This document shows, piece after piece, positions 1 through 7,988 of a DNA stretch of 20,574 nucleotides. The position numbers and the translations under genes are program-made. Within the stretch, counting starts at the first letter, position 1, and each line of letters begins with the position of its first letter. Under the pieces are notes generated by a model. That model made no database searches, was not told where the DNA came from, and was given only the letters and a program-made list of their open reading frames with translations. The stretch covers positions 1 to 20,574 of the forward strand of contig JAZQZM010000054.1 of assembly GCA_045634085.1 (NCBI GenBank), in the 5' to 3' direction. The stretch is from HGM04593 sp045634085 (GTDB lineage Bacteria; Bacteroidota; Bacteroidia; Bacteroidales; Bacteroidaceae).

Positions 1-125
1 ATGCGGTTGTTTATCTTCTCAACCTTCTCGGGTATGACGTCGACTGCGACTACTTCGTTGTGCTGTGCCAATAGTGTGGCGATGCTGAGGCCTACGTAGC
101 CTGTTCCTGCAACTGCTATCTTCAT
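1..125 (-). CDS. ugd: UDP-glucose 6-dehydrogenase, N-terminal part (runs off left edge)
   Basis: Only the first 41 codons are in the window, read leftwards from the ATG at 125-123. The peptide opens MKIAVAGTGYVGLSIATLLA, the glycine-rich Rossmann start (GxGYVG) typical of UDP-glucose/UDP-ManNAc dehydrogenases, followed by VVAVDVIPEKVEKINN, where the acidic residue after the second strand binds the NAD ribose. Family enzymes oxidise a UDP-sugar to the uronic acid for capsule or O-antigen synthesis in the cytosol. The start lies 18 nt after the rfbD stop, so it is probably the next gene of the rfb operon. Another member of the same dehydrogenase family, such as WecC, cannot be excluded from this short piece. 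Confidence 0.85.
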   Translation of the reverse strand, partial: MKIAVAGTGYVGLSIATLLAQHNEVVAVDVIPEKVEKINNR

Positions 126-143
126 GACTTGTATGTTTTTGTT

Positions 144-1013
144 CTATTTGGTGTGTGCCTTGATTCTCTTGATACAATATTCCATCGATTCGCGCCAGTG
201 CGGTATCTCAATGTCGAAAGTGTTCTTTATTTTTGTCTTGTCGAGTACCGAATATGGCGGGCGTGTTACAGGTGAGGGGAATTCACTGCTGTGGCATGGA
301 TTGATGCGGCAGCCTGTGTTGCCTGCCGCTGCGGCAATCTCTACGGCAAAGTCGTACCATGAGCATGCTCCTTCGTTTGAGAAGTGGTATATGCCCTCGT
401 TGCCTGGGTAGACTCCTGCTTCAATGATTGAGAATATTGCCAATGCGAGGTCTCCTGCGTATGTGGGGGTACCTACCTGGTCGAAGACCACGTTCAACTG
501 CTCCCTTTCGGCTGTAAGACGCATCATTGTCTTTAGGAAATTGTTCCCGAACTCGCTATAGAGCCATGCTGTGCGGAAAATGAGTGCCTTGCAGCCACTC
601 TTTTCAATGGCTTGCTCGCCATGAAGCTTGGTGCTTCCGTACACGCCAAGCGGGTCGGTGGGCATCTCCTCGGTGCGTGGGGTGTTGCCTTCAAGGCCGA
701 ACACATAGTCGGTCGATACATGGAAAAGTGTTGCGCCTACTTCCTTTGCTGCAATGGCAAGGTTGCCTACTGCTGTGGCGTTGATGAGTTCGGCTGTGGC
801 CTCGTCGCTTTCGGCCTTGTCCACATTGGTGTATGCGGCGCAGTTTACAATGGCGTCAATGGAATATTGCTTTACGAAAAGAGCAACTGCTACGGCATTG
901 GTTATGTCCAGTTCTGCAACGTCTGTAAATATGTAGTTGTTCGGTGATACGGCTCCTAGGCGGCGCATCTCGCAGCCCAGCTGTCCGTTGGCACCTGTTA
1001 CAAGTATATTCAT
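144..1013 (-). CDS. rfbD: dTDP-4-dehydrorhamnose reductase
   Basis: A 289-aa protein that reduces dTDP-4-keto-L-rhamnose to dTDP-L-rhamnose with NAD(P)H, the last step of dTDP-rhamnose synthesis. The N-terminus MNILVTGANGQLG holds the Rossmann motif (GANGQLG, residues 7-13). STDYVF (100-105) and YGSTK (Y125, K129) supply the Ser/Thr-Tyr-Lys catalytic set of short-chain reductases, and the C-terminal RPPYSVLD segment is typical of RfbD. Length is normal for the family. The ATG at 1013 was chosen because it begins exactly at the Rossmann fold; nine further in-frame codons upstream would overlap rfbC. One base separates it from the rfbC stop, so translational coupling is likely. Confidence 0.96.
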   Translation of the reverse strand: MNILVTGANGQLGCEMRRLGAVSPNNYIFTDVAELDITNAVAVALFVKQYSIDAIVNCAAYTNVDKAESDEATAELINATAVGNLAIAAKEVGATLFHVSTDYVFGLEGNTPRTEEMPTDPLGVYGSTKLHGEQAIEKSGCKALIFRTAWLYSEFGNNFLKTMMRLTAEREQLNVVFDQVGTPTYAGDLALAIFSIIEAGVYPGNEGIYHFSNEGACSWYDFAVEIAAAAGNTGCRINPCHSSEFPSPVTRPPYSVLDKTKIKNTFDIEIPHWRESMEYCIKRIKAHTK

Positions 1014-1014
1014 T

Positions 1015-1584
1015 CTAATAGAGTTTTTCGTTATAGTCAAAAAGGTATTCGGCTTCGTCGATGTTCTTGTTCAGCCTGTCTTTCTCCGAGAGCAGAACTC
1101 TGTCGGCAGGTATTTTCCAGTCGATGGCAAGCTGCGGGTCGTTCCAGGCTATGGCACCTTCACTCTCCTTACAGTAGAAGTTGTCGCATTTGTACTGGAA
1201 TACGGCCTCTTCGGTGAGTACAGCAAAACCATGTGCAAAACCGCGTGGAACAAAGAACTGGCGGTGGTTCTCCTCGGTGAGCTCTACGGCAACGTATTTG
1301 CCGAATGTGGGAGAGCCCTTGCGTATGTCAACGGCAACGTCAAGAACAGCGCCCTTGATGCAGCGTACAAGTTTGCTCTGGCAATGGGGCGGTTTCTGGA
1401 AATGGAGCCCGCGCAGTACGCCGTATGATGATTTTGACTGGTTGTCCTGCACGAATGTTGTACGGCACACCTTCTCCTCGAACTCGCGTTGCGAGAATGA
1501 CTCGTAGAAATATCCTCTCTCGTCCTTGAAAATACGTGGCTCAATTATTACCACTCCTTCTATCTCGGTTTTTATGACTTCCAT
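1015..1584 (-). CDS. rfbC: dTDP-4-dehydrorhamnose 3,5-epimerase
   Basis: A 189-aa cupin-fold epimerase that acts at C3 and C5 of dTDP-4-keto-6-deoxyglucose, between RfbB and RfbD. The family signatures are visible: RGYFYESF near residue 23, RGLHFQ with the catalytic His at 61, VPRGFAHGF, and FQYKCDNFY carrying the expected active-site tyrosine. The ATG at 1584 is preferred over a TTG at 1593 because it leaves the same 1-nt spacing to the preceding stop that is seen at the rfbC-rfbD junction. It sits in the order rfbA-rfbC-rfbD on the minus strand and must share the rfbA transcript. Confidence 0.96.
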   Translation of the reverse strand: MEVIKTEIEGVVIIEPRIFKDERGYFYESFSQREFEEKVCRTTFVQDNQSKSSYGVLRGLHFQKPPHCQSKLVRCIKGAVLDVAVDIRKGSPTFGKYVAVELTEENHRQFFVPRGFAHGFAVLTEEAVFQYKCDNFYCKESEGAIAWNDPQLAIDWKIPADRVLLSEKDRLNKNIDEAEYLFDYNEKLY

Positions 1585-1585
1585 T

Positions 1586-2488
1586 TCAATCAATTAATGC
1601 TCCAAATCGTTCAACCTCGTCAATGACCTTCAATAGGTATTGCCCGTACTGGTTTTTTGCCATTGGGCGCGCTATTTCGCGAAGTCTTTCGGCTGTAATC
1701 CACCCCTTGCGATATGCTATGCCCTCAAGGCATGCAATCTTCAGTCCTTGACGCTTTTCAATTACCTCTACAAAGATTGAGGCCTCGGCAAGCGAATCGT
1801 GTGTGCCGGTGTCGAGCCATGCGAAACCTCTTTTAAGGGTCTGTACCTTGAGTTCACCGTCGTTCAGGAACTGTTGGTTTACTGTGGTTATTTCGAGCTC
1901 GCCGCGTGCCGATGGCTTGATGTTCTTTGCAACCTCTACAACCTTGTTGGGGTAGAAATAGAGGCCCACGACTGCGTAGTTCGATTTGGGGTTCTCTGGT
2001 TTCTCCTCAATTGAAAGGCAGTTGCCGTTCTTGTCAAATTCGGCTACGCCATAGCGTTCGGGGTCGTCGACCCAATAGCCGAATACAGTTGCCTTTGCAT
2101 CCTCCTCGGCTGCCCGCACGGCTTCGCGGAGCATGTCGCTGAAACCGCTGCCGTGGAATATGTTGTCACCAAGGACGAGGCATGCCGAATCGTTGCCAAT
2201 GAACTCCTCGCCAATGATGAATGCCTGAGCCAGTCCGTCGGGTGATGGCTGCTCGGCATACTCGAATCTTACTCCGTAGTCGCTACCGTCCCCAAGCAGG
2301 CGCTTGAAACCTGGGAGGTCCTGCGGAGTCGAGATTATCAGTATTTCCCTTATTCCGGCAAGCATGAGTACCGAAATGGGGTAGTATATCATTGGTTTGT
2401 CATATATTGGAAGCATCTGCTTGCTTACTCCTTTGGTTATGGGGTAAAGGCGAGTGCCGGAACCTCCTGCCAGAACTATTCCTTTCAT
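1586..2488 (-). CDS. rfbA: Glucose-1-phosphate thymidylyltransferase
   Basis: A 300-aa nucleotidyltransferase that joins dTTP and glucose-1-phosphate to give dTDP-glucose, the entry step to dTDP-rhamnose. The start MKGIVLAGGSGTRLYPITKG contains the nucleotide-binding GGSGTRLxP loop, followed by SKQMLPIYDKPMIYYP; LGDNIFHG and EEKPENPKSNYAVVGLYFY are also characteristic. The reading frame stays open 53 codons further upstream, but that part is Lys/Phe-rich, lies in AT-rich intergenic DNA and has no family similarity, so the ATG at 2488 is used. It is the first gene of the rfb operon. The stop is followed by the rfbC start after one base. Confidence 0.97.
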   Translation of the reverse strand: MKGIVLAGGSGTRLYPITKGVSKQMLPIYDKPMIYYPISVLMLAGIREILIISTPQDLPGFKRLLGDGSDYGVRFEYAEQPSPDGLAQAFIIGEEFIGNDSACLVLGDNIFHGSGFSDMLREAVRAAEEDAKATVFGYWVDDPERYGVAEFDKNGNCLSIEEKPENPKSNYAVVGLYFYPNKVVEVAKNIKPSARGELEITTVNQQFLNDGELKVQTLKRGFAWLDTGTHDSLAEASIFVEVIEKRQGLKIACLEGIAYRKGWITAERLREIARPMAKNQYGQYLLKVIDEVERFGALID

Positions 2489-2548
2489 GTGTATCGCTAT
2501 GTTTATTGTTACTTTTATGTGCCCTTTGTGGAGCTTCGCTATTATTTG

Positions 2549-2579
2549 CAAAAGAAATAAAAATATACTATAAAAGCAA
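2549..2579 (-). promoter_or_regulatory. Possible rfbA operon promoter
   Basis: Read on the minus strand there is TTG (2579-2577), a 20-nt spacer, then TTCTTTTG (2556-2549), one mismatch from the Bacteroidetes -7 box TAnnTTTG. It would give a leader of about 50-60 nt before rfbA. The region is very AT-rich, so chance matches are likely. Confidence 0.25.
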
Positions 2580-2630
2580 TTTTTTTTATGATTCTTGTGC
2601 TTTTTTCGGTTCAATTTCAACTGTTGCAAT

Positions 2631-2662
2631 AAAAACAAGGAAACCACAACGTGGTTTCCTTG
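2631..2662 (-). terminator. Rho-independent terminator after pheS
   Basis: A 12-bp perfect stem (2636-2647 with 2651-2662, CAAGGAAACCAC and its complement) closes a 3-nt AAC loop. On the minus strand it is followed by TTTTTATT. It lies 23 nt past the pheS stop and separates pheS from the rfb operon. Confidence 0.85.
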
Positions 2663-2684
2663 CTATCCTGTTGAGTGTGTGCTG

Positions 2685-3704
2685 TTAGTTTGCACTCTCG
2701 AACATCTTCAGGAACCTTACATCGTTCTCACTGAACAGGCGAAGGTCTTTTACTTGATATTTGAGGTTTGTGATGCGTTCGATACCCATACCGAAAGCGT
2801 ATCCCGAGTATTCCTTGCTGTCGATACCGCAGAGCTCGAGTACATTGGGGTCTACCATGCCGCAACCAAGAATCTCTACCCAGCCTGTATTCTTGCAGAA
2901 CGGGCATCCCTTTCCACCGCAGATGTTACAACTGATGTCCATCTCGGCGCTTGGCTCGGTGAACGGGAAATATGATGGACGCAGACGTATCTTTGTGTCC
3001 TTGCCGAACATCTCCTGTGCAAAGAGCAGGAGTACCTGCTTGAGGTCGGTAAACGATACGTTCTTGTCGATGTAAAGACCTTCGAGCTGGTGGAAGAAGC
3101 AGTGTGCACGGTAACTTATTGCCTCGTTGCGGTATACGCCACCAGGAGCAATGATGCGGATAGGGGGCTGGCTTGTCTCCATTACGCGGCTCTGCACGCT
3201 GCTGGTGTGTGTGCGAAGGATGATGTCGGGGTGAGCCTCAATGAAGAATGTGTCCTGCATGTCGCGTGCAGGGTGGTCCTCAGCGAAGTTCATTGATGAG
3301 AATACATGCCAGTCATCCTCAACCTCAACACCGTTTGCAATAGAGAATCCCAGGCGGGCGAATATGTCGACAATCTCGTTCTTTACGATTGAGAGAGGGT
3401 GGCGTGTGCCAAGGACTGTGGGGTATGACGGGCGTGTGAGGTCAATCTCGCACTGTTCCTCCTCTTTGTTCTCAAGCTGCTCCTTAAGGGCATTGAAGTG
3501 CTCCTGTACTGCATTCTTGAGCTCGTTGATGCGTACTCCGACTTCGCGTTTCTGCTCGGCAGGAACCTCGCGGAACTGTGCCATGAGACCGTTGATGATA
3601 CCTTTCTTGCTCAAGTACTTGAGACGCAGCGCCTCAAGCTCTTCGGCATTGGTTGCTGTTGTGCCCTTGATTTCTTCGAGCAACAAGTTAATCTGTTCTA
3701 TCAT
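2685..3704 (-). CDS. pheS: Phenylalanine--tRNA ligase alpha subunit
   Basis: A 339-aa class II aminoacyl-tRNA synthetase subunit that forms Phe-tRNA(Phe) in an alpha2-beta2 complex with PheT. The N-terminal 90 residues are a predicted coiled-coil tRNA-binding arm. HPARDMQDTF and RTHTSSVQ lead into the catalytic core, FFHQLEGLYID is motif 2, and GYAFGMGIERITNLKY is motif 3 with its GxGxxR arginine. A CNICGGKGCPFC cysteine cluster lies before the GCGMVDPNVLE segment, as in many non-proteobacterial PheS proteins. pheT is not adjacent: the gene stands alone between its own terminator and a divergent rel gene. Length and start are normal. Confidence 0.97.
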   Translation of the reverse strand: MIEQINLLLEEIKGTTATNAEELEALRLKYLSKKGIINGLMAQFREVPAEQKREVGVRINELKNAVQEHFNALKEQLENKEEEQCEIDLTRPSYPTVLGTRHPLSIVKNEIVDIFARLGFSIANGVEVEDDWHVFSSMNFAEDHPARDMQDTFFIEAHPDIILRTHTSSVQSRVMETSQPPIRIIAPGGVYRNEAISYRAHCFFHQLEGLYIDKNVSFTDLKQVLLLFAQEMFGKDTKIRLRPSYFPFTEPSAEMDISCNICGGKGCPFCKNTGWVEILGCGMVDPNVLELCGIDSKEYSGYAFGMGIERITNLKYQVKDLRLFSENDVRFLKMFESAN

Positions 3705-3763
3705 AATTGCTTATTGTTTTTCAGTTGGTTGTGTGTTGCATGGCTTTGCATGCACAAACTTTG

Positions 3764-3771
3764 CAAAGTTA
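3764..3771 (-). promoter_or_regulatory. Likely -7 box of pheS promoter
   Basis: The minus strand reads TAACTTTG, a perfect TAnnTTTG match to the Bacteroidetes sigma-ABfr -7 element, about 60 nt upstream of the pheS ATG. No convincing TTG -33 element is seen at the usual spacing, only TTTTCA near 3795. Confidence 0.4.
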
Positions 3772-3883
3772 GTGAATTGCAATGAATTTTTGAAAAATAA
3801 TCGGTTTATTTTGTTTTTTTAAAATAATTCTCACCTTGTATTCCGGTTTTTCTTCTTAGTGTGTGAGAAAAAATATAATAATA

Positions 3884-3914
3884 TTGGAATGTTTCATTTT
3901 TTTTATCATTTTTG
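3884..3914 (+). promoter_or_regulatory. Probable rel/spoT promoter
   Basis: TTG (3884-3886), a 20-nt spacer and CATTTTTG (3907-3914, one mismatch from TAnnTTTG) predict a transcript start near 3921. That favours the ATG at 3945 as the rel start over the upstream GTG at 3921 or TTG at 3912. A 7-bp inverted repeat (TTCTCAC 3828-3834 with GTGAGAA 3863-3869) lies just upstream and could be an operator; nothing more supports that. Confidence 0.35.
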
Positions 3915-3944
3915 CAAATTGTGGAAGAGATAAGAATAAAGACT

Positions 3945-5816
3945 ATGGAATGCAAGGAAATAGATCTCGAAGTGGAGCAACTGCTCACTCGTCTTGCCCG
4001 ACGACTGTCGGCTGACGACATCACAAGAATCAATGACGCCTACCTGTTGGCGCGTGAGGCTCACAAGGAGCAACGCCGCAAGTCGGGGGAACCGTATATA
4101 ATGCATCCGGTGGCAGTCGCCAAGATTGTTGCCGAGGAACTCCGTTTGGGGGCAAACCCCATAATCGCGGCTTTTCTGCACGATGTGGTAGAGGATACTC
4201 CGTACACCGTAGAGGATATTGCCGCACGTTTTGGCGATGATGTGGCTTTCCTTGTTGATGTGGTCACCAAAAAGAAGAAAAAGAACACGGCAAGCCAGTC
4301 GAGTCAGATTGACAACTATAAGCAGATGCTCAACTCGCTTCATTATGATATCCGTGCTCTGCTGATAAAACTCTCTGACCGCCTGCACAACATGCGTACT
4401 CTCAGCAGCATGCGCCCCGACAAGCAGATGAAGATTGCCGGAGAGACCGATTACTTCTATGCTCCGCTTGCCCATCGCCTGGGTCTTTATTACATTAAAC
4501 GCGAGATGGAGAACCTCTCTTTCCGTTACCGTTGCCCGCGCGACTATGCGATGATTGAGGCTGCTCTTGACAACGAATTAAAAGAACGCGAGAAGGCTCT
4601 CAAATCTTTTACTTTTGAGATTGAACGTCTGCTCGAGAACAATGACATCCTCATGGCGCGTACCGAGGTCTTTTCCCGTGGTCCTTACAGTGCATGGCGC
4701 AAGATGCATGCCCGTGGCTGCGATTTTAATCACGTCGACGGCAAATATTACATACGCATCATCTATCCCAACACGCACGATTACTCCGAGAAGGACATGA
4801 GCCTGAAGATATATTCGATACTCACCGACCGCTTCAAGGAGAAACCTGGCAGCGTGGTCAATTATATCGACTCGCCCAAGGAGAATGGTTACCAGAGTTA
4901 TCATGTCAAGCTGCTCACGCCGCAAGGAACATGGGAAGAGGTGCATATATCTTCGGAACGCATGATACGCAAGTCACAGTTCGGCTGTATTTCTGAGAGT
5001 ACCGAAACCAATATCACCAACTGGCTCGAGAAATTCAAGCTCGTTCTTCAGGAGATGGCTACACGCGGTAAGGAGGTCGAGTACATGGATGGAGTGACAT
5101 CTTCGTTCTACAATGACGATATCATCGCATATACCCCCGACGGTAAAGGTATCCTGTTGCCCAAGGGTGCGACAGCGCTTGACTTTGCATTCGAGATACA
5201 CAGCGAACTGGGACTTCATGCCCAGTTTGCACGCATAAACGGACAGTTGAAAACCGTAAAGACCGAACTTCAGAACGGAGATGTGGTGATGATTGGTGCC
5301 AATCCGGCTATAACTCCCAAGAAGGACTGGCTCGATGCCATATCTACCTTCAAGGCCAAGTCGCACATAAACAGTTTCCTCAACAAGCAGCGCAAGATTG
5401 ACTTTGTACGCTGCGAACAGTGTCATCCGCTGCCAGGTGACGAGGTCATCGGATTCAAAGAACCCGATGGTACGATAACCATGCACCGACGCGACTGTAA
5501 GGTTGCGATACGTCTGGCATCGCAGCGTGGAGATGATATCGTCGCCGTGAATTTTGAGGAGGACAAGGAGTTCCTCTATCCGGTAAGGGTGGATGTGGTG
5601 GCTGTAGACCGCTATCACTTGCTCGTTGACCTTGTAGACTGTATAACAAACAAACTTCAGCTTTCACTGACAAACTTATCTTCAAAGACCGATGATGAGA
5701 TTGTCAACTGCAGTCTTGAGTTCTGCGTGCATTCGGCCGGGGAACTGCAGGAGGTGCTCAGCCACATTTCTCAGATTGACGGCGTCGATGAAGTACAACA
5801 AAGTATTGATAACTGA
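3945..5816 (+). CDS. RelA/SpoT-family (p)ppGpp hydrolase, synthetase domain divergent
   Basis: A 623-aa long Rel/SpoT homologue controlling the alarmone (p)ppGpp. Visible order: HD hydrolase domain (about 25-200) with H54, H79-D80, E83-D84 and D145 (DRLHNMRT); synthetase-like domain (about 235-350); TGS domain from DIIAYTPDGKGILLPKGATA; a zinc-finger-like region with RCEQCHPLPGDEVIGF and HRRDC; C-terminal ACT domain. The hydrolase residues are all present. The synthetase region is unusual: the ATP-binding loop reads FSRGPYSAWRKM, lacking the usual RxKxxxSI lysine; the expected Asp five residues before RII is Gly266; and EVQIRT and GVAAHW are replaced by EVHISS and GCISES. I infer hydrolase activity with weak or no synthesis. 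Start ATG 3945 fits the promoter. The next gene begins 16 nt downstream. Confidence 0.9.
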   Translation: MECKEIDLEVEQLLTRLARRLSADDITRINDAYLLAREAHKEQRRKSGEPYIMHPVAVAKIVAEELRLGANPIIAAFLHDVVEDTPYTVEDIAARFGDDVAFLVDVVTKKKKKNTASQSSQIDNYKQMLNSLHYDIRALLIKLSDRLHNMRTLSSMRPDKQMKIAGETDYFYAPLAHRLGLYYIKREMENLSFRYRCPRDYAMIEAALDNELKEREKALKSFTFEIERLLENNDILMARTEVFSRGPYSAWRKMHARGCDFNHVDGKYYIRIIYPNTHDYSEKDMSLKIYSILTDRFKEKPGSVVNYIDSPKENGYQSYHVKLLTPQGTWEEVHISSERMIRKSQFGCISESTETNITNWLEKFKLVLQEMATRGKEVEYMDGVTSSFYNDDIIAYTPDGKGILLPKGATALDFAFEIHSELGLHAQFARINGQLKTVKTELQNGDVVMIGANPAITPKKDWLDAISTFKAKSHINSFLNKQRKIDFVRCEQCHPLPGDEVIGFKEPDGTITMHRRDCKVAIRLASQRGDDIVAVNFEEDKEFLYPVRVDVVAVDRYHLLVDLVDCITNKLQLSLTNLSSKTDDEIVNCSLEFCVHSAGELQEVLSHISQIDGVDEVQQSIDN

Positions 5817-5832
5817 CCATTTATTGACAATT

Positions 5833-7086
5833 ATGAAAAAAAGAATTATGAAAAAGAAATTTTTACTCTTACCTTTTGTTGCTGCAGCACTTTCGTTTAC
5901 TGCCTGCAGCGAGAATGAAATGGAATTTGATATTCCTTCGGTTGACCAGCCGGTAAACATAGTGACACGTGCTCAGTTTGCCGAGGATGACGGCTCCAAG
6001 CCTATGAGTGCTGCACCGCAGGTCAATGCAAAGAATCTTATAAAGAAAGTTCCTAAAGATTATATTAAGGAGATGACCGATACTCTTGGCCGTGCGAATA
6101 TCACTCCCGAACAGTATGCCGAGATTCAAGCCTTTGCGCAGGAACTGACAGCTGGCCTCAATACAAACAAGGCAAAATACGATGCATGCTTCAAGTGGAT
6201 TACTTCGAACATCAAGTATGAACATGCAGACAATGATCCGTATCCTGTCTTCAAGAACAAGGTTGGTGTCTGCCAGGGTTATGCCAACCTCCTCTTCATC
6301 ATGATGCATAGTCTCGACATCCCGTCGTTTGTATGCAATGGAATATTGAATCCCTTTGGTGGTCATGCCTGGAACTATGTATACTGTGACTCAAAATGGT
6401 ATGTGAGTGACCCTACAAACAACGGTTCATGGCTAGTTGATGCCACATCCAGCTATTCACATCTTCTGCCATCATCGTTTGACGTTGTATTGTCAAAGGA
6501 GAATGGCGTGTGGATAAATCTCAACGAGTATCAGCTGAATGTCTGTCATGTTGAAGAGGCCGACGATGTATTTGTGGTGCCTTTCAGTGCAAACGGCTAC
6601 CGGATAACATCGTTCAACCCTTCAATGCAGCTTCCGGCAAATATCAAACAGATTAATCTTGGCAAGAACATTACAACCTTGGGCGAAGGCTATCTTGGAC
6701 TTGCACACTATGCACCTAATCTTGAGTATGTAGAAGTTGACCCTGAGAACACAACTTTTGCAAGTTATCTCGGAACTGTCTATCGCAAGAGCGGTGGTGA
6801 GTATCAGCTGACCTACATTCCTTCTGCAATGAAGTGTGTAGAGCTCATGCCAATGGAGACAATCTACAAGAATACTGTATATGACCATTTGGGTGTAGAG
6901 GTGCTGATTGTGGCTCCCGGAACAAAGAAAATTGAGGCATGGGGCATCGAGAAGTGCCCGAACCTTAAGATCGCTTATGTCCCCAAGGATGTTGAGATTG
7001 ACAAGAATGCATTTGCCGACGTGCATTCGTCTTTCCTGATAATTCGTGGAGACTATACAAACATCCCTGAGATAAGAGAAGATTGA
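5833..7086 (+). CDS. Lipoprotein with transglutaminase-like and BspA-like LRR domains
   Basis: A 417-aa predicted surface lipoprotein. The N-terminus has Lys residues, a hydrophobic stretch (LLLPFVAAAL) and a lipobox ending SFTAC, with Cys25 as the lipid site; the acidic SENE that follows resembles Bacteroidetes surface-export signals. Residues 100-200 form a transglutaminase-like fold with a visible Cys-His-Asp triad: GVCQGYA (C147), GGHAWNY (H178), VSDPTNN (D193). From about 240 to the end the sequence resembles BspA-type leucine-rich repeats (NIKQINLGKNITTLGEGYL, PNLEYVEVD, EVLIVAPGTKKIE, PNLKIAYVPKDVEID). Such domains suggest a protease or peptide-modifying role with protein binding, but the substrate is unknown. 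A second ATG at 5848 is an equally plausible start. It follows rel by 16 nt and ends before a strong terminator. Confidence 0.85.
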   Translation: MKKRIMKKKFLLLPFVAAALSFTACSENEMEFDIPSVDQPVNIVTRAQFAEDDGSKPMSAAPQVNAKNLIKKVPKDYIKEMTDTLGRANITPEQYAEIQAFAQELTAGLNTNKAKYDACFKWITSNIKYEHADNDPYPVFKNKVGVCQGYANLLFIMMHSLDIPSFVCNGILNPFGGHAWNYVYCDSKWYVSDPTNNGSWLVDATSSYSHLLPSSFDVVLSKENGVWINLNEYQLNVCHVEEADDVFVVPFSANGYRITSFNPSMQLPANIKQINLGKNITTLGEGYLGLAHYAPNLEYVEVDPENTTFASYLGTVYRKSGGEYQLTYIPSAMKCVELMPMETIYKNTVYDHLGVEVLIVAPGTKKIEAWGIEKCPNLKIAYVPKDVEIDKNAFADVHSSFLIIRGDYTNIPEIRED

Positions 7087-7100
7087 TGTAGTTTGGACAG

Positions 7101-7148
7101 AAATAACAAAAAACGACGACAGGTACCTGTCGTCGTTTTTTGTTATTT
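7101..7148. terminator. 48-bp perfect palindrome, bidirectional terminator
   Basis: The two 24-base halves are exact reverse complements with no spacer, centred at 7124/7125. The core CGACGACAGGT pairs with its complement and is flanked by A6 and T6 tracts, so it can terminate transcripts from both sides. It serves the transglutaminase-like gene (stop 7086) and the leftward sulfatase remnant, whose stop codon (7145-7143) lies inside it. Confidence 0.9.
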
Positions 7149-7988
7149 GGAGAAGATATTCTGGTAATACAGTCTTAAAAGTGTCTGTCGTGCTTCCACC
7201 TTGCGGAGCAATGAATCTTTGTCCTGATTCTCTGGAGACAATATCATCCTTTCGTTGTAACTGAAGTAGTTGCTGTTGTTGTTCAGCGTGTCGAGAAGGT
7301 TATTGCCTATGTTCAGGTATTTTGTGCCGTTTTTCAGTGCGAAGCCTGCTATTGTAGGCAAGATGTCGTAGTGACAGCCATATCTCTCCTCTATATTGCG
7401 TTCTGCATCCTTGCTCATACGGTATTGCGGGGGCAGATAGATATATAAAGGTACTGAATGTTTGTATCTCTCCGGTACAACGTCATAGTTCAGGATGCTA
7501 CGCACATTGTGGTCTCCTGTGACAATTACTATTGTGTTGTCTGCAAAACTGCTTGCCTTGAACCAAGTAAGGAAATCACCCAGACAGCGATTGGAATATT
7601 GTGCGCCAAGTCCATATTTTGTCTTCACATCATCGTTCCCGGTTATACTTGTCGAATTGTACCATTCATCTGTAAGCTGTGGCAGATTCATATTCTCAGG
7701 GTATGTAAATGGAGGATGATTGGTTGTGGTCAGTGCCATCATGAACTGTGGCCTGCTGCTTGTCCTGCTGTTTTCAAGTTCCTGTGCCAAATATCTGTAA
7801 AGGAATTCGTCGTATACTCCTATCTGGCTCGACGTGCTTTCCTGAATGTCACTCATAATCTGCACGCGTCCATCTATACGGTCAATGTATTGAACTTTAA
7901 GGGCTTCGTTCAAGTTCTCCCATGTATGGTCAAGACCAGTTATGAAACGTGTTTCATAACCACTCTCCTTCAATGGATAGGCTATTTT
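7143..7988 (-). pseudogene. LTA synthase/phosphoglycerol transferase-like sulfatase, 5'-truncated
   Basis: About 280 codons carry the C-terminal two thirds of a sulfatase-fold domain of the LTA synthase type. Visible parts are KIAYPLKESGYETRFITGLD (the family's 'LKexGY..ffi.G' block), ALTTTNHPPFTYP, the metal-binding VTGDHN, and a VPLYIYLPP segment. The N-terminal membrane helices and the part with the nucleophilic Thr are absent: upstream of about 7988 the frame runs into aroE in another frame, giving a Ser/Thr/Arg/Pro-rich translation with no family resemblance. There is no obvious start codon or leader; the first in-frame ATG encodes MSDIQES, well inside the domain. I read it as a deletion remnant fused to the end of aroE. 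The remaining frame is open, so the event may be recent or an assembly artefact. Confidence 0.7.

Noticed and set aside
2870..2960. CX2CX4CX2C cluster in PheS as an unusual zinc-finger insertion
   Set aside because: The same CxxCGGKGCxxC segment is, to my knowledge, common in PheS of Firmicutes and Bacteroidetes, so it is not novel.
3828..3869. TTCTCAC/GTGAGAA inverted repeat upstream of rel as a defined operator
   Set aside because: A 7-bp match separated by 28 nt in AT-rich DNA is weak, and no matching regulator is present nearby.
3906..5618. Long minus-strand frames of 189 and 214 codons opposite rel
   Set aside because: Both are complementary to the Rel coding sequence, lack any start context or family motif, and are explained as shadows.
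5692..5832. Upstream extension of the transglutaminase-like gene into rel
   Set aside because: The extension overlaps the conserved ACT domain of Rel in another frame and would bury the lipoprotein signal peptide.
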